From positions 8,747,001 to 8,811,000 of the forward strand of contig OX438745.1 in NCBI GenBank assembly GCA_949316235.1: a DNA stretch of 64,000 nt, given 5' to 3'. Made by a program: the position numbers and the translations under genes. The notes beneath the pieces are model-generated. The model saw only the letters and a program-made list of their open reading frames with translations, ran no database searches and was not told the origin of the DNA. Positions 1 through 12,600 of this stretch are shown one piece after another; the stretch's first letter is position 1, and every line of letters starts with the position of its first letter. The DNA is from Oegoconia quadripuncta (Eukaryota > Arthropoda > Insecta > Lepidoptera > Autostichidae).

Positions 1-69
1 GTTGCGATTGGATTCGGTGGAATTCGGGATTGGAAGCCGATGTCGACGAAGTATTTAATTCTAAGAGAC
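1..69. other. unassigned flank
   Basis: Nothing recognised before the foldback element that starts at 70. Confidence 0.5.
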
Positions 70-234
70 AATGGTGTCGATTCGGATGTACACCAACTAA
101 ACTAAAACCTGTTTTGGAGTGGTGCCGTCGCATCGTACTGTTCTAGGGAGAAAGAGAGAAAACCAGTTTTAAAGTAGTACTGTACTTTGAAACTGGTTTT
201 GGTTTAATTGGTGTACATCCAAATCGACACCATT
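70..234. mobile_element. foldback MITE, family 1, copy 1
   Basis: About 165 bp with long imperfect terminal inverted repeats: the left end reads aatggtgtcgattcggatg and the reverse complement of the right end is nearly the same. The inner part holds tgccgtcgcatcgtactgtt. No ORF. A second copy is at 18502-18648. Superfamily not recognised. Confidence 0.85.
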
Positions 235-3019
235 ATCAGCAAACTACAGTCGATGCTGAGGGAACATGTCCAAGTGAACCTTACTTGTGTGGAGTCATTT
301 TCATTTTTTTTTAATTTATTTATCCGTAAACACATTATTTGAAAAACTTAACTAAAAGACTTCAAGCTATAAAGGTTTGTGTGTAGTGTGAATCAGATCA
401 CTAGCCTGCCGCGTTATTAATTATTAAAAATGTAGGTAACTCAATTATCTAGGGATACATAAAAAAATGTGCATAAAGAAGTAGACATGTGTTTCTCTAT
501 CGAAATAATATTATTTTTGAAGAAGTACTTTTTACGCAAATCCATCTATTAAATACTTCTTTAACCAATGTTTACCTTGATGTACCTATATGAATAAACG
601 AGTATTTTAAAAGCTGTATTTATTTAAAATATCTGGTGACATTATATTCCCATTGTAAATTTATGCCATATACATTATTAAATTTAGGTAGCTATATGGT
701 GGTAAATATGCCAACAGCTGCTAAAATATGCTATGCTGCCCTGCGTGTCCCGACACTTGTAGGCTACAGGACCTCTACGATGCCGCAAATAATGCGGTAC
801 TCATAGCCGTATTCAGGTCCTCAAGAATTTAATATTTTGCCTTCGACTCGCTAAAACAAGCAACTACGCAGCAAATATAACTGTAAATTGAAAACTAGGA
901 AAACCTGTGATATCATCGACTTAACTGATTTTCATCAATTCGTTTAATCTTTAATATAAAAAAACCGCACTGAAATCGGCCCACTCATTACTGAGATACA
1001 TCCGGACAAAGACGAACGCACGCGTACACACAACACCATCAAACTCATAATGCCCGTCGTTTTTCATCGGTGGTAAATAAATGGGAAAACAATGAACTTC
1101 AATACAATTCCATTTTCAATCTCCCGAGTACATCATGGCTGCTTCATCAGTTCTATCAAATTTCACCTAATATGCAACTACGCATAAAATGTGTGTGTGC
1201 ACGGAGTGGGGCTCCCATCTATTTAGCGCAGTTTCCAGTAGAGTAGGAAATATCTGCAATTCATAACGATCCAAATAGTTTCACGAAATAGCTAATTGTA
1301 AGTCGGTTAAAGAAGAATGTCGAATCGTCGAGCTCTAATCAAATGACTCTACCAGCCGACGGCAGCGTTAAAATTCGGACAATTTGACTCTAAAGTATTT
1401 CTTATTACGACATTAAAGTCACTTTATCTTTAACAAAGAGGCACTATGGATATTTTACATAATTTTCTATAACACCATTTTGACTTTTCCTTCTGTTATT
1501 TTTTACTACTTACGTGAGAGTCACTCTTGGTAATCTTTTGTGGTTTAGGCATTTCGAGAGGAAGGAAAAATAACAAAAGATACATAAAGCGAATGTGAAT
1601 GGTTGTGTTGGGAACGTCTTAAAGAAAGGCGAAGTAAAGGGTACCCCAAACCCACGAGCGTGTATGAACAAGTACAGCGAAAGAGGTGTATCAGGATCGT
1701 AGCAAGTAGAAGTCAGTGGTCTCTGCCTATCCCTACGGAACACAGGCATGACTTTATGATATGTCCGTCCGTATATCTGTCCGTCCATCGTCTGTCACAA
1801 AGCTTTAGTAATCTTCATATTTGCACCAAAGGTGTGTCTTGCTGACCCAAAGCCAGGTAAAGTATAATAAATTATTTTAGCTCCCAATATGTGGGATTAT
1901 TTAGAGGGTGTTATGTAAACAAAGACTATTTTTTATTTCAAAAAATATTAGCGAACAAAGGTCAAAGTCAGCTTTTTTCCGAAAAATCTATGAACTTGAA
2001 ATTTGGTGATAATGTTTATATTACGTATATTTTATCATCAAATAAGAATATATTGATAAATCAGAATTTTTGTTTCAAATTCCCAAATTTTCCTATTACA
2101 ATCCGTCCTATGTCCATCCGTCCGTCCGTCCGTCCGTCAAATGTGAGAAGTTCACATTTAGGCTTCCGTACTTTATGTAGAATAAAATTTGTCCGGTTTT
2201 TTTTTGTTAAGGAATATCACAAGAAATTTCACGCTGAACGCCACGAAACTAGTTTTTATATTATAGAATAGGACGTACACCTTAGCACTCCCAAATATGC
2301 GACCTACGTGCACACCTTATATTAAACTCCCCACACCTACCATTATTTGTACACTCCTGGCAAATTGCGTAGACTCTTCAATTCGCTGGGAAAAAAGCGT
2401 ATGAAAATTCAACATCCGAATTTTCCCCAAATAGGGGTGCTTTATATTTCGCGTCATGTAATGGCCTGTTTTGGGGAAAATTGACGATGTACTCCACGAA
2501 TTTACTGTATCTGGGGTTCTAGCGGAAATTCAAGGTAATATTTAAGTTGGTTTATGGAAGATCTATTACAATTGAAAAGACGGTATAGCTGCAAATTGTA
2601 CTTCAATAAAGTTGAGACATTTTCACTTATGTTGCTATATCTATGAGATCTTACTCCACACAAGACGATACCCGAACTTGCTAAGTGCACGACGCTTCGT
2701 CAAACTACAAAGCATGCCCATTAAAACAACTTCTTTTGGGAAGGCAATGACGTCGATACTTTTCCCGTATAAGGAACTTAACACCACAGAACAGAACTAA
2801 CATCACAGAAATTAAGAATAAGTTATTTAAATACCTAAAAGAACAAAGCGTTTTACCTACACTATTGCCGAATTTTTTAATACTATTGACCATGAATGAA
2901 AATAAAATGTTTTGCGACGGTCATTATACAATCTGTTTCAGCTTCATGCTACTGATATTAAACCTATTTCGACTTGAAATTTAACTCTATTGTAGATACA
3001 TAATTACGCTTCTCAACCG
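235..3019. other. gene-free flank with a TCCG microsatellite
   Basis: AT-rich sequence with no coding exon I can support. The stretch 1765-2200 resembles an old repeat, with gtccgtccgt-type segments at about 1763 and a cleaner TCCG array at 2115-2138. The open frames here lack recognisable domains. Confidence 0.5.
2115..2138. repeat. (TCCG)n microsatellite
   Basis: Six tandem tccg units read directly from the sequence. Confidence 0.9.
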
Positions 3020-3225
3020 ATCTAAGTTTTTACTGTATATTAATGACTTGCCTTATTTAGTTCGAAACCTGGTAGAGTTTGTGTTATTTGTTGATAATAC
3101 TTCATTTATATTCAAAGTAAACAGAGGATCGAATGATATTGATGATGCAAACGATCACAGATTTCGAACTGGTTTACTGTGAATATTCTTGTACTAAATG
3201 TTAAGAAAAACACTAACTTAAGGCA
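3020..3225 (+). pseudogene. remnant of LINE reverse transcriptase palm
   Basis: One frame reads FLLYINDLPYLV and then VLFVDNTSFIFKV, followed by WFTVNILVLNVKK. These match the RT palm order (INDL, FADDT, WFxxNxLxLNxxKT) of Jockey-like elements. The catalytic ADD has become VDN and the frame is broken nearby, so it is a dead fragment. Confidence 0.7.
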
Positions 3226-4555
3226 GGTGGAAAACAACTTAAAGTCAAATAGTGAAACATTTCATAAACAAGTCGAGACCACATTAGATCAGATCAGTTA
3301 ATACAGATAGGACAGAATATCTCCATAAAGAAATACACTCTAGCCTTCCTAGAAAATATACAAATTTCAAACAAGTTATTTTTACACAATATGACCAATA
3401 CTTCGTATCACCTCGGTTTTCGCTTGAGATCATTAGGAGAAATACATAATATATACATATAAATATATATATAAAAATATATAAAAAATATAATAATAAT
3501 CTAGGATAACATTTATATATTACTAAATTTTCGCTTGCGGCTTCGCGGTTCTCGCGGATATGGTTAATTTCGTGCGAAACTACTCACTTTATCGGGATAA
3601 AAAATTTCCTGTTTTAATGCAGGGTATGTTCAACCTATTGTAAATGGACAGCGGGTCGGGAATAGTAACAACATCGATGGTACACTTCTTTTAATCTTCG
3701 CGGTTCAACAGCAACAAACAAAATTACCGAACTTATGCCAAACACGGCTATTTATAGAGCTTGATGATATTTAGCAATGTTAAAAAATTGTATAACTTAT
3801 TGTATCGTAATTATATAAAAAATCGATAAATCAATAGCGATATAAATGTCAATTAAATATAAATAGATCTCTTCAATAATTATTATCATAAATATTAACT
3901 ATTTACATAATCATAGAGGTTATAGCTACAATTTTATGGAATTCTATGCTCACATAACTACTACTGTAAAAGTATCTGTATACCCATCCAAATACAGTAA
4001 TTCGTTTCGCAGTGACTGAACGATAAACACAGATTTTATAAACAAGACTGAACAATCAGCTTATATTTAGATCCTATAGCAGTATCTACGATTATCTATA
4101 TACAAGTGTTAGTCATAAATTCTATACAACATTTGTAAAGGAGAAATTTATCTCAGCATCAAAGGTGTTTCCGAATCAATGAGGACAGTGAAAGCCCTTG
4201 AAATCCCCTTGGTATATGGTAAACTAGAATATTAATGTTTGAAGGAGTCCCGCGTGTTTTTCACCTTTGTGGAAATTTTCCATGTTATTGAATGATAATA
4301 AAAAGAGCTAGTGAAGTGTACATAAGTGTGTTTATTAAGAAAACAATAGAAGCTATAGTTTAATTCTTTTTTTTTTCAAAAACGCACGCGCTCGCTTGAG
4401 ATTGATATGCATCTGGCGGGATTCGTACGGTTCCTATCGTGCGAAATTTATTTAGAACTCATATTTTCTCCACGTTTTCTTTCTTTATTTAATTTAATGA
4501 TGTAATTATGTGGAATAGGCTAGAAATGTGACCGTTACATTACACAATTAAAGTG
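3226..4555. other. gene-free flank
   Basis: Holds a fragment of foldback family 2 at about 3536-3650 (actcactttatcgggataaa). Otherwise nothing recognised. Confidence 0.5.
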
Positions 4556-4782
4556 TACCGAACATTCGCACTAAGAAGTTCGATTCTTCATTCATCATCC
4601 GAACAGCCAAAGCATGGTCCTTCCGGCGTCAGTCTTTCCTGAATCCTACAACCTTGGGATCTTCAAGAGCAGAGTGAATAGGCATTTACTGAGATCGCGT
4701 GCTTCATCATCGACCACATCCTCACTTTCCATCAGGTGAGATTGTGGTCAAACGCGAATCCAGTCAATCATAAAAAAAAAAG
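4556..4782 (+). mobile_element. 3' end of a Jockey-like LINE (family 3)
   Basis: Same sequence as the 3' part of the element at 10359-10900 but on the + strand: the segment around the last codons, then cacctcctca..gtggtcaaacgcg and a poly-A tail at 4770-4782. 5' truncated. Confidence 0.75.
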
Positions 4783-6100
4783 AAGTTTTATTCGATGATG
4801 GTTTTGAAAAGATAAATTGACTACTTATTGCCAATACCTTGTATTTTACTTACCTAAGATGCCCTATTTTTTTCCTTATGGTATAACTCTCATCCAGTAT
4901 ATAAATTAAGTTTTCTCACGATATTTTTCAATAGTACGAGTACTATTGGTATATTAGTGAACTTACTAATTGAGGTAAGTAAATAAAACATTATCCAAAA
5001 ACGTTCATGATTTCCTGACAAAAGAAGTACCTAGTAAAAAAGTACGTGTTATACGTTTTGCGACTATTACTCTTAAAACCTACTTATCTGTAATAGTTTT
5101 CCTTTTAACTTCATCATTAGATATACTACTGCCGTGAATTTAGCTTTTAGCGATGGGGGGGACTTCTCGACATCTTAAAGCTTAATATTTCCTAAACGGA
5201 TCCCTAAATCGAAAAACGGTTTAAGATAACCTCTAACACTTTTGAAATACCTATCCAACGGCACCACATACGATGAGTCCCGAACATGTTTACGAAAACT
5301 ATAAAAAATCTTTCTTAAGTGACTTGCCTGTAATACTTCAAACATTAACGTGCACAACAAGCTGTTTAGAAATATTATAATAATAAAAAAATATTTTTGT
5401 GGCTTATAAATTAATTATAATATAAGGTTCTATTACTTATTTCTTTTTATTCAAATAAATATTTTCATAAACTTGCCTTTTTTGTAATTTTCTTTGATCA
5501 ATCAATCTCTGCGGTCAATAGCGACGTAGGACATTGTACACAATGTCAACAGTTTTACGGTCTAATATTCATTGGGTGAACTGCAGGAAACTCAAACGAT
5601 GCGTTGGTCAAACGTGCATTTGGTCTTCAGTTCATTTGGTGAGAATTATTAAAAGTGAAAAAAATCTATGGGATCTATTAGTTGGTAAAATGGTTTTCGA
5701 GAACATGTTCGGGACTCACATACGATAGGGTACAAAAATAAAAGAAAATTCATCCCCACTTTAAGTACGTGTTAGGGAGATAGGTACCCTAAAAAAATAT
5801 TTTTCAAGATTTTATTTTACCACTTTGTCGGCCTGATAAGCAAAAGCTTTCTACTACTAAGAGCCTCTGAGTTAGCGTCAGACGGACATGGTGATACTTT
5901 AAGGGTTCATTGTTGACTACGGAATCCTAAAAATGAAAAAATGTTTATGTACAAACTTGTTATAAGAAACAAAGAGCCAATTACAGGTCCTCGCAAATAG
6001 AAATAACATTATCACACTTTCAGCTCTCGCAGTACAATTAGCAGCAGAAAAATCATTACGATAAACAAAATTAATTTAATTTATTATTTTAATGTTAAGT
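4783..6100. other. gene-free flank
   Basis: AT-rich, no recognisable gene, RNA or mobile element. Confidence 0.5.
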
Positions 6101-6157
6101 TCACTTAACATCAGGTGTGATTGGGGTCAAGTGCTAACCCGTTACATAAAAAAAAAT
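6101..6157 (+). mobile_element. 3' end of SINE family 2
   Basis: Ends with cttaacatcaggtgtgattg and a short A-run, as in other family-2 copies. 5' truncated; a family-1 SINE tail follows directly. Confidence 0.7.
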
Positions 6158-6372
6158 AGGGGCATATGTTTTTATGATGAATATGGACATGTGTACCCCA
6201 GTTATGGATGTTTTCATTTATAATAACTATTTATTTACAAAAAAAAATATTTATATCATATAGTATAGGTATCAACCATTGTAGATACAACACAAGCCTA
6301 TAGTTGCTTAAAGTGGAACTAGATGGCATTGTGTGCATGTCCAAGGATATTGATATTTATATAGATAATTAA
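6158..6372 (+). mobile_element. SINE family 1, 5' truncated
   Basis: Matches the body of the full copy at 7368: gatgaatatggacatgtg, then ggaactagatggc near the 3' end. Confidence 0.75.
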
Positions 6373-6484
6373 AAAGTAACAAAATATTTTTAAATTAAGA
6401 CATCAAAGAATTGTTGAACGAGTTGACGCCTTAAATTGAAATGTTATTAATTCATCAAACTAACAGTCGTCTTTATTGTTACAG

Positions 6485-6642
6485 ATGAAATGAGAATCCA
6501 AAATGGCGCCGATGCAAGCAAGAAGGGCGCCGAGCGAACTGATGAGCTTCCTGCTAAAGTTTGACACGAAAACTTGAATTCAACATGTGCCAAAGACGCG
6601 AATTAGACTAAAATGGAGTTCGCCTCTGTTTTACCTACTAAT
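6485..6642 (+). CDS. Dop1R1: Dop1R1 exon with 5' leader and first ten codons
   Basis: An acceptor (ctaac branch-like site, then tttattgttacag) ends at 6484 and a donor GTAAGC starts at 6643. The ATG at 6613 lies in a good start context (A at -3, G at +4) and opens [10 protein letters not shown]. The exon ends in phase 0, and the next exon continues in frame as [10 protein letters not shown]. The exon is more GC-rich than its surroundings. The acceptor implies an upstream noncoding exon that I could not find. Main doubt: without a transcript this exon is a prediction. Confidence 0.75.
6503..6577 (+). promoter_or_regulatory. upstream ORF in the Dop1R1 5' leader (24 codons)
   Basis: ATG at 6503 in strong context (aaaATGG), reading 24 codons to TGA at 6575-6577, entirely upstream of the main ATG at 6613. 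An even shorter ATG-AAA-TGA lies at 6485-6493. Upstream ORFs commonly lower translation of the main frame; that effect is inferred here. Confidence 0.5.
6585..6611 (+). promoter_or_regulatory. second upstream ORF, ending one base before the main ATG
   Basis: ATG at 6585 reads eight codons to TAA at 6609-6611. The main start codon begins at 6613, so a ribosome ending here would finish next to the receptor start. Confidence 0.45.
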
Positions 6643-9600
6643 GTAAGCGTTCCTTTATTATGTAATAATCGTCTGAGGCAGCTAGGTTACTTTGTCAACT
6701 GGTCACTGAACTTTCTGACTAGTGACTCTCATTATCTTTGTTATTATATTTGTGTTATTTTCCCTGTCAGTGTTGTGTTAACTAGCGAAGGAAACAATGG
6801 GATTGACATGTCCATAGGACGAAAATGCCTAAATAAAATAAAGATAAAAAAAAATGTAATAATATTATCCGGCGGCTTCGCCTGCATGGAATTCATTTAT
6901 ATGTGTACTTTGTCATTATGGGGATAAAAGTATTCGACCTGTGTACCAAATTTCATTGAAATCCACTCAAACGTTTCGCGGTGATAGAGCAAAAAACAAT
7001 TAAGCATCCAAAGTTTCACATTTATAATATTAGTTGAATTGGATTTGGAAAATGATGAGAATTGATGATTTTTTATAGAACACATGCACTCGGAGAAAGT
7101 CACATAATTATTATGCGCTATTAGACTTTTAGGAGTTTTTTTCACTAGCAGAATTAGGGCAGAATATGCAAACGCGCTGTATTATATTTAAAGATCAATT
7201 GTTGGACCATATTCTAGTGAATAAATATTTCATTTAATTTAATTATAGCACTCTTTATCTTTCCCCAGAATATATGTATAATGCTTATCTTGTAAATCTT
7301 ATTAATTTATTTATTGAAATAGAATTATAAGTTTATGAAGTTGACAAACGATATGGTCAATTATATACGACCTGTTTGGTGTAGTGGTTAGAAACTCTGA
7401 CTGCTATACCAAAAGAACGCGGGTTCGAATCCCGCTAGGGGCATATGTATGATGTATACAGACATGTGTTCCCCAGTTATGGATGTTTTTCATTTATATA
7501 TGTATTTATTTACAAAATAAAAATGTATTTGTTTAGTTTCTCAACCATCTGGTATTCATAATACAAATCCCAAGCTTAGCGTGGAACTAGATGGCGCTGT
7601 GTGTATGTGCAAAGATATTTATTATTTATTTATATAATCGTTCCCTCTTATGTAAGATAAGTACCGATTGTTTTTGTTTGCCAAATATTGACATGACTCT
7701 TAACAGGTTACCTATCACGAATGCGAATTATTTTTTTTTCGAATTTTAATTGTTCGAAAACGTTTCCCATATTTTTGTTTTGTATATGTTTCATTTCACC
7801 GAAAATGCATTTTACAGAAGTTCGAATGTACGATATTAAAATGTAATTTTTTTTAATTTACATATGTTTTAAAGTTCAACCGAAACTTTAGCCGAAGCAT
7901 CTATTGCCAGACGTTTTGGTTTTCAGAATATTATTAACAATAAATAAAAACACAACCTAACATCGAAGGTTAAGGCAGGAGCGAAGTAAGCTTCCCTCCC
8001 GCCTTAACTTTCTGAACCTAACCAACAGTGTCGGGGTACCTAACCGAAGAAAACCGCAAAACTCAGATCACCACACCATGTGATTTGGTAGCAAAATTTC
8101 TGGGAGCTTACATCAATGACTACTGTTTACCACTATTCTATGCTGTATACCTACTCCCGATCCTCAGTTGATGAGTCAGAGAGACGTGTTGGACCTCTTC
8201 TTTGTTTGTCAACATACTGTATATCAAAGTCGTTTATGTATTTAAATAGGTGCAATACAAAATTTAAACAGAGCATGCTAAACAACCAAATATATTACAA
8301 ATATAGCAACATTTAGGAAAAATAGTGATAAACATGATGTCAATACAAGAAATAAAGATAAACTTACAGGTGACATAAGTCGCCTCCGCATAGTCAGTAA
8401 TTCATTCAAAGGGCTATTGTGTACGCTTTTTCAATAAGGTTCCTGTTGATATAAATTTTTTTTTTTATGATTGAGTGGATTCGCGTTCCGTTTAATTAAT
8501 TTAAAGATACTATAAAACAGAAGCTTATTAAGAAAGCATATTATAAAATATCAGATTATTTAGATGATAAACATTCATGGACATAACCAGCCCGTTCGCA
8601 TAACCAGGATATGTCCTAATTAATAATGAAATAATATAATATAAAATAATAAATAATAATTTTGTAATATAAAAACTTATTTTTAAAAGAGCAACCTCTC
8701 GAGTTTCTTGCTTGTTCTTCTTGCCTTTTGAACAAGCAGTAGCTTTAAAAATGTAAAATCTGACTATTTTAATTGTACCCTGTGTATCTACAAAATAAAG
8801 CATTTTTGATTTGATTTGATTTGACCCTATTATAGCATGTAAAATATTTGAATTCCATATGAAAGAGGTCCAACCTTAATCGAGCCATGGAGCTCAGTGT
8901 TCTGAATGTTAAACTGACCGACCGCGTCCGAAACACTATACTGCTGAGACTCAAGTTACTGACGTAGTCACAACGGCCGCCAAGCTAATGTGGGAAGCCA
9001 GATGATTTGTGTGCCAAAATCACCACCACCTGGAGCCTCCCTTTAGAAAGAAAGCGTTACGGCGGACCGAAAAGGGATGGCGGAACGAGCTAAATAAGTT
9101 CATCTACTACTGGTCGGAGGAAGTTCGGGACAGAAAGGCGTGGAGAGGACGGAGGCCTTTGCCCAGCAGTGGGACAATATGGGCTCTTAATAATAATAAT
9201 GAAAAATATTAAAGACGTAACAACAATCAGCTTGCTACGTCAAAGCATGTGTTGCCTTAGTTTTAACAATACCTACCATATTCTCACCGCATAAATCGAA
9301 CACGTTTTAAAAAGTTACAGCTGTTGTAATACCGTTCACAAAGTGCCGACAGCTCTGAGCAATAATACTGAGAACTTTGCAAACCACTGCAGTTTGCGAA
9401 CGATAAGTTACTAGCATTCAATGCTAGTTTCTACCTCGCCACTTTGCATACAGCAAAATCTGCATGACATTTTATTTGAAATTTAAATTGTCAAATATAA
9501 TAGTTTATAACCCTGAAAAAAAATATGAACAATGCTAAATATATTCTTAGTCATTCAATGAAATGACAATTGGATTTGTAAGAAGTTCATAGAAACTTCA

Positions 9601-12600
9601 CACAAAATTATTATTATAAATCAATTGTGCATACATAACCCTAGTTAAGTGACTGTCAAGCAATATTGAAGCGATTTAATCAGCATACGAGTTCTAAATA
9701 ATCAATGACAAAAATTTAAGACAAATTGTTAAACTTCTCATGTCATTTCGTACCTACATCTCATAAGTTACAGTATCCCAGGCAATTGGTATAGGAATTA
9801 CTCGTGGTGCAGTCACATTCGCTATTCGTTTCCAATAAAAAGAGTTAAGCAATATCTGGTTCCGTCATTTCAAGGATTATTTTGTTTCCGTTCTTCGGAG
9901 GGCACGTTAAATAGTCGATCCCGGTTGTCTTCAATTGAAGGTAGTAGTTAAGCCAAGTTACTATTTAGGTGGCTACAAGTCTAACACATATCCACTAATC
10001 TGCACTGAGCCTGCGTGGTGAATTGCCCATATCCTGGTTGTGACAGAAAATCAGCGTTGAGCTCTTATAAGCTCAGCATAAATCTGAGTCGTTTCAATTT
10101 CGCTGATGCGACATTCCAACGAGTGCTATATTATATTATTCTTCCAACAATTTGTTGTATATGTGTCGAAGTGACGAATAAACATTTTTAAATCTCTTTT
10201 TTTTTCTTTTTTTTTTTTTTATTTATGCACGACGGTTTCGTACTTGACCTCAATCACACCTGATGTTAAGTGAAGATGAGGTCGAAGGTGGAAGCGTACT
10301 GACCCGGAAACCCCAATACATTTGGGGGACTGGCTATCTTATCTCTGACAACCGGATCTTTTTTTTCCTTTTTTTTATGATTGACCACAATCTCACCTGA
10401 TGGAAAGTGACGATGTGGTCGAAGATGAAGCACGCGATCCCAGTAAATGCCTATTCACTTTGCTCTTGAAGATCCCAAGGTTGTAGGATTCAGGAAAGAC
10501 TGAAGCTTGAACGTTCCATGCCTTGGCTGTTCGGATGATTTTTGAAGAGTCGAACTTCTTAGTGCGAATATTCGGTATATTAACTACATACGGGTAGAAT
10601 CCCTCCCCACGTCTAGTCGTCCGAAGATGGAAGAGCGACAGTGGAATAAGATTATGTAATTCAAACGCACATTCCCCGAAATGCATCCTGTAAAAAACTG
10701 AGAGACAGGCGACTTTGCGACGGTGTTCAAGGCTCTGCAATTTTGTAGTCATCAAATTATCACCTATTTAAGTCTCATGGCACGTCGTTCTTCAGAATCG
10801 AGTGCAGCTAGTTGTTACTTGGCTGAATCATCCCAGAGGTGACAGCAGTATTCCATGCACGAGATTCCATTCTTTCTTTTCCTACATCCTATCGCAGAGA
10901 AAGGACGGTGTGCCAAGACAAATTTACCGCTTGATTTCGAATGTCACTTGCTCGACGTCCAAATTCCCAAAGTCATTTGTTCGAGCGTCCGTTTTGCCCA
11001 ACTCCATATCATTGATGTCTCAAGATTTCGATAGTCCTATTCCTCGATTGTGACTAGTCATTTGTTTGATGAGTCAGTAAATCCCATTTTCCTTTAGTAA
11101 CTTTTACAACTACATTTTTATAAAGGCTTTTTATAATGAAGTTAACGATGCCAATAATATTTTCCGTTTCTATTTGTTCATGTGGAAATAATATCCATCA
11201 ATACAAATCAGTCTTTGCTGTTTATTGACGACCGGTTGGTGTAGTGGATAGTGATCCTGTCAGCGAAACCGACGGTTGCGGGTTCGAATCCCGCGACGGG
11301 TAAATGTTTGTGTGATGAATACAAACATTTATTCCCGAGTCATAGATGTTTATATAAATATTTATGTATGTTTATCCGTTATCTAGTATCCATAGCACAA
11401 GCTTTGCTTAGTTTGGAACTAGATGATTGGTGTAAATGTCCCAAATATTTATTATTATTATTTGAAATTATTTTCTCCTCTTATGAGGGTATACATTATC
11501 ATGCGGGCCGTAACCAAGCATGATTATTATTATGATTATTTTATTTTAATATTATTAAAATAAAATTATCTAAATATTATATATTCACAAATAGAGAATA
11601 ATAACAGCACGAATTTATATCTACGGTCTGATAAAAACAAGAGTGTAAGACTGTTGATGAATCGGAGTATTTCGTCATTATTTATTTACTATTTTCGTTG
11701 AAAACATCTTGAGGTACATTAGCTAAATCATGGCTGCAATAATCTCTCGCTGTGGCGTGAGGAAACCCTCGGGATTCACGGTTCATTCGCGAGCTGTTTA
11801 CGAAAACAGCTTTCACTCGGCGTAAGCAACTGAATCGGTCAATTAAGGGTCATGTTATGCTTAGGTTTAAGCGAAACAAAACAACTTGTTTAAGTTTGCA
11901 GATTTTATCGACGGCCGATGGGTGTAGTGCGTTATGATTCTACCCTCAAAACGGTTACGAGTTCGAATTCCGCTAGGCTATCGCGTTTGTGTGGTGAACA
12001 CGAACATTTATTCCAGAGTCATAATAATGTTATTGATGTTTTTTATATAAATATTTATTCATGTGACTTTATCCGTAGCTTAGCCTAGTTTGGCACTAGA
12101 TAATTGGTATAAGTGGTCAAAATACTTTTTCAATCTATAATAATCCACAGACTCATGGTAAAGATTATTTGTTTGTAAGAACATGAGTAGGTAATGTGTG
12201 ATTTCGCGCTTTAGGCAGCTATCCTACCAAATGCCTTTGATGTATGTAAAAGAAAAAAGCGTCCAATTTAGAGTCGCGTATCATCGCAATATTAATTTTA
12301 CAGGAAAAAATACGTTCAACACAATATGACAATGTGCTCTTTTGGTCTTTTTTCATGTCGTACGACAAATGCTGTTTCATTTTTGAAAACTTTCTAAATC
12401 CGTTTTCACCTTTTTATAGAACTTCTTGACAGTTATTGGCTAGTCTTCTCAGCTTGTAAGCACATAGATAGAGTGATAGTTAGATATGATTGATACAATA
12501 AAAAAATGTTTTATAACATTGTATAGGTATTTCTAACAGATGTAGTATACCTATTTAATAATAAAACATAGACTATTAGATTAAAATTACTTTCATTCAA

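Noticed and set aside
1891..2271. 126-codon + strand ORF
   Set aside because: Spans the TCCG microsatellite and A/T-rich repeat sequence; no domain.
6613..6927. 104-codon ORF read straight through from the Dop1R1 start
   Set aside because: After the GTAAGC donor at 6643 the sequence is low-complexity intron and loses similarity to receptors.
7368..7443. tRNA gene
   Set aside because: A and B boxes are present, but the flanks match dispersed SINE copies (11227, 26318-27140, 60860) and the arms do not give a convincing tRNA fold.
8528..8803. 91-codon - strand ORF
   Set aside because: Lies antisense within the 3' UTR of a truncated LINE and includes its simple-repeat tail.
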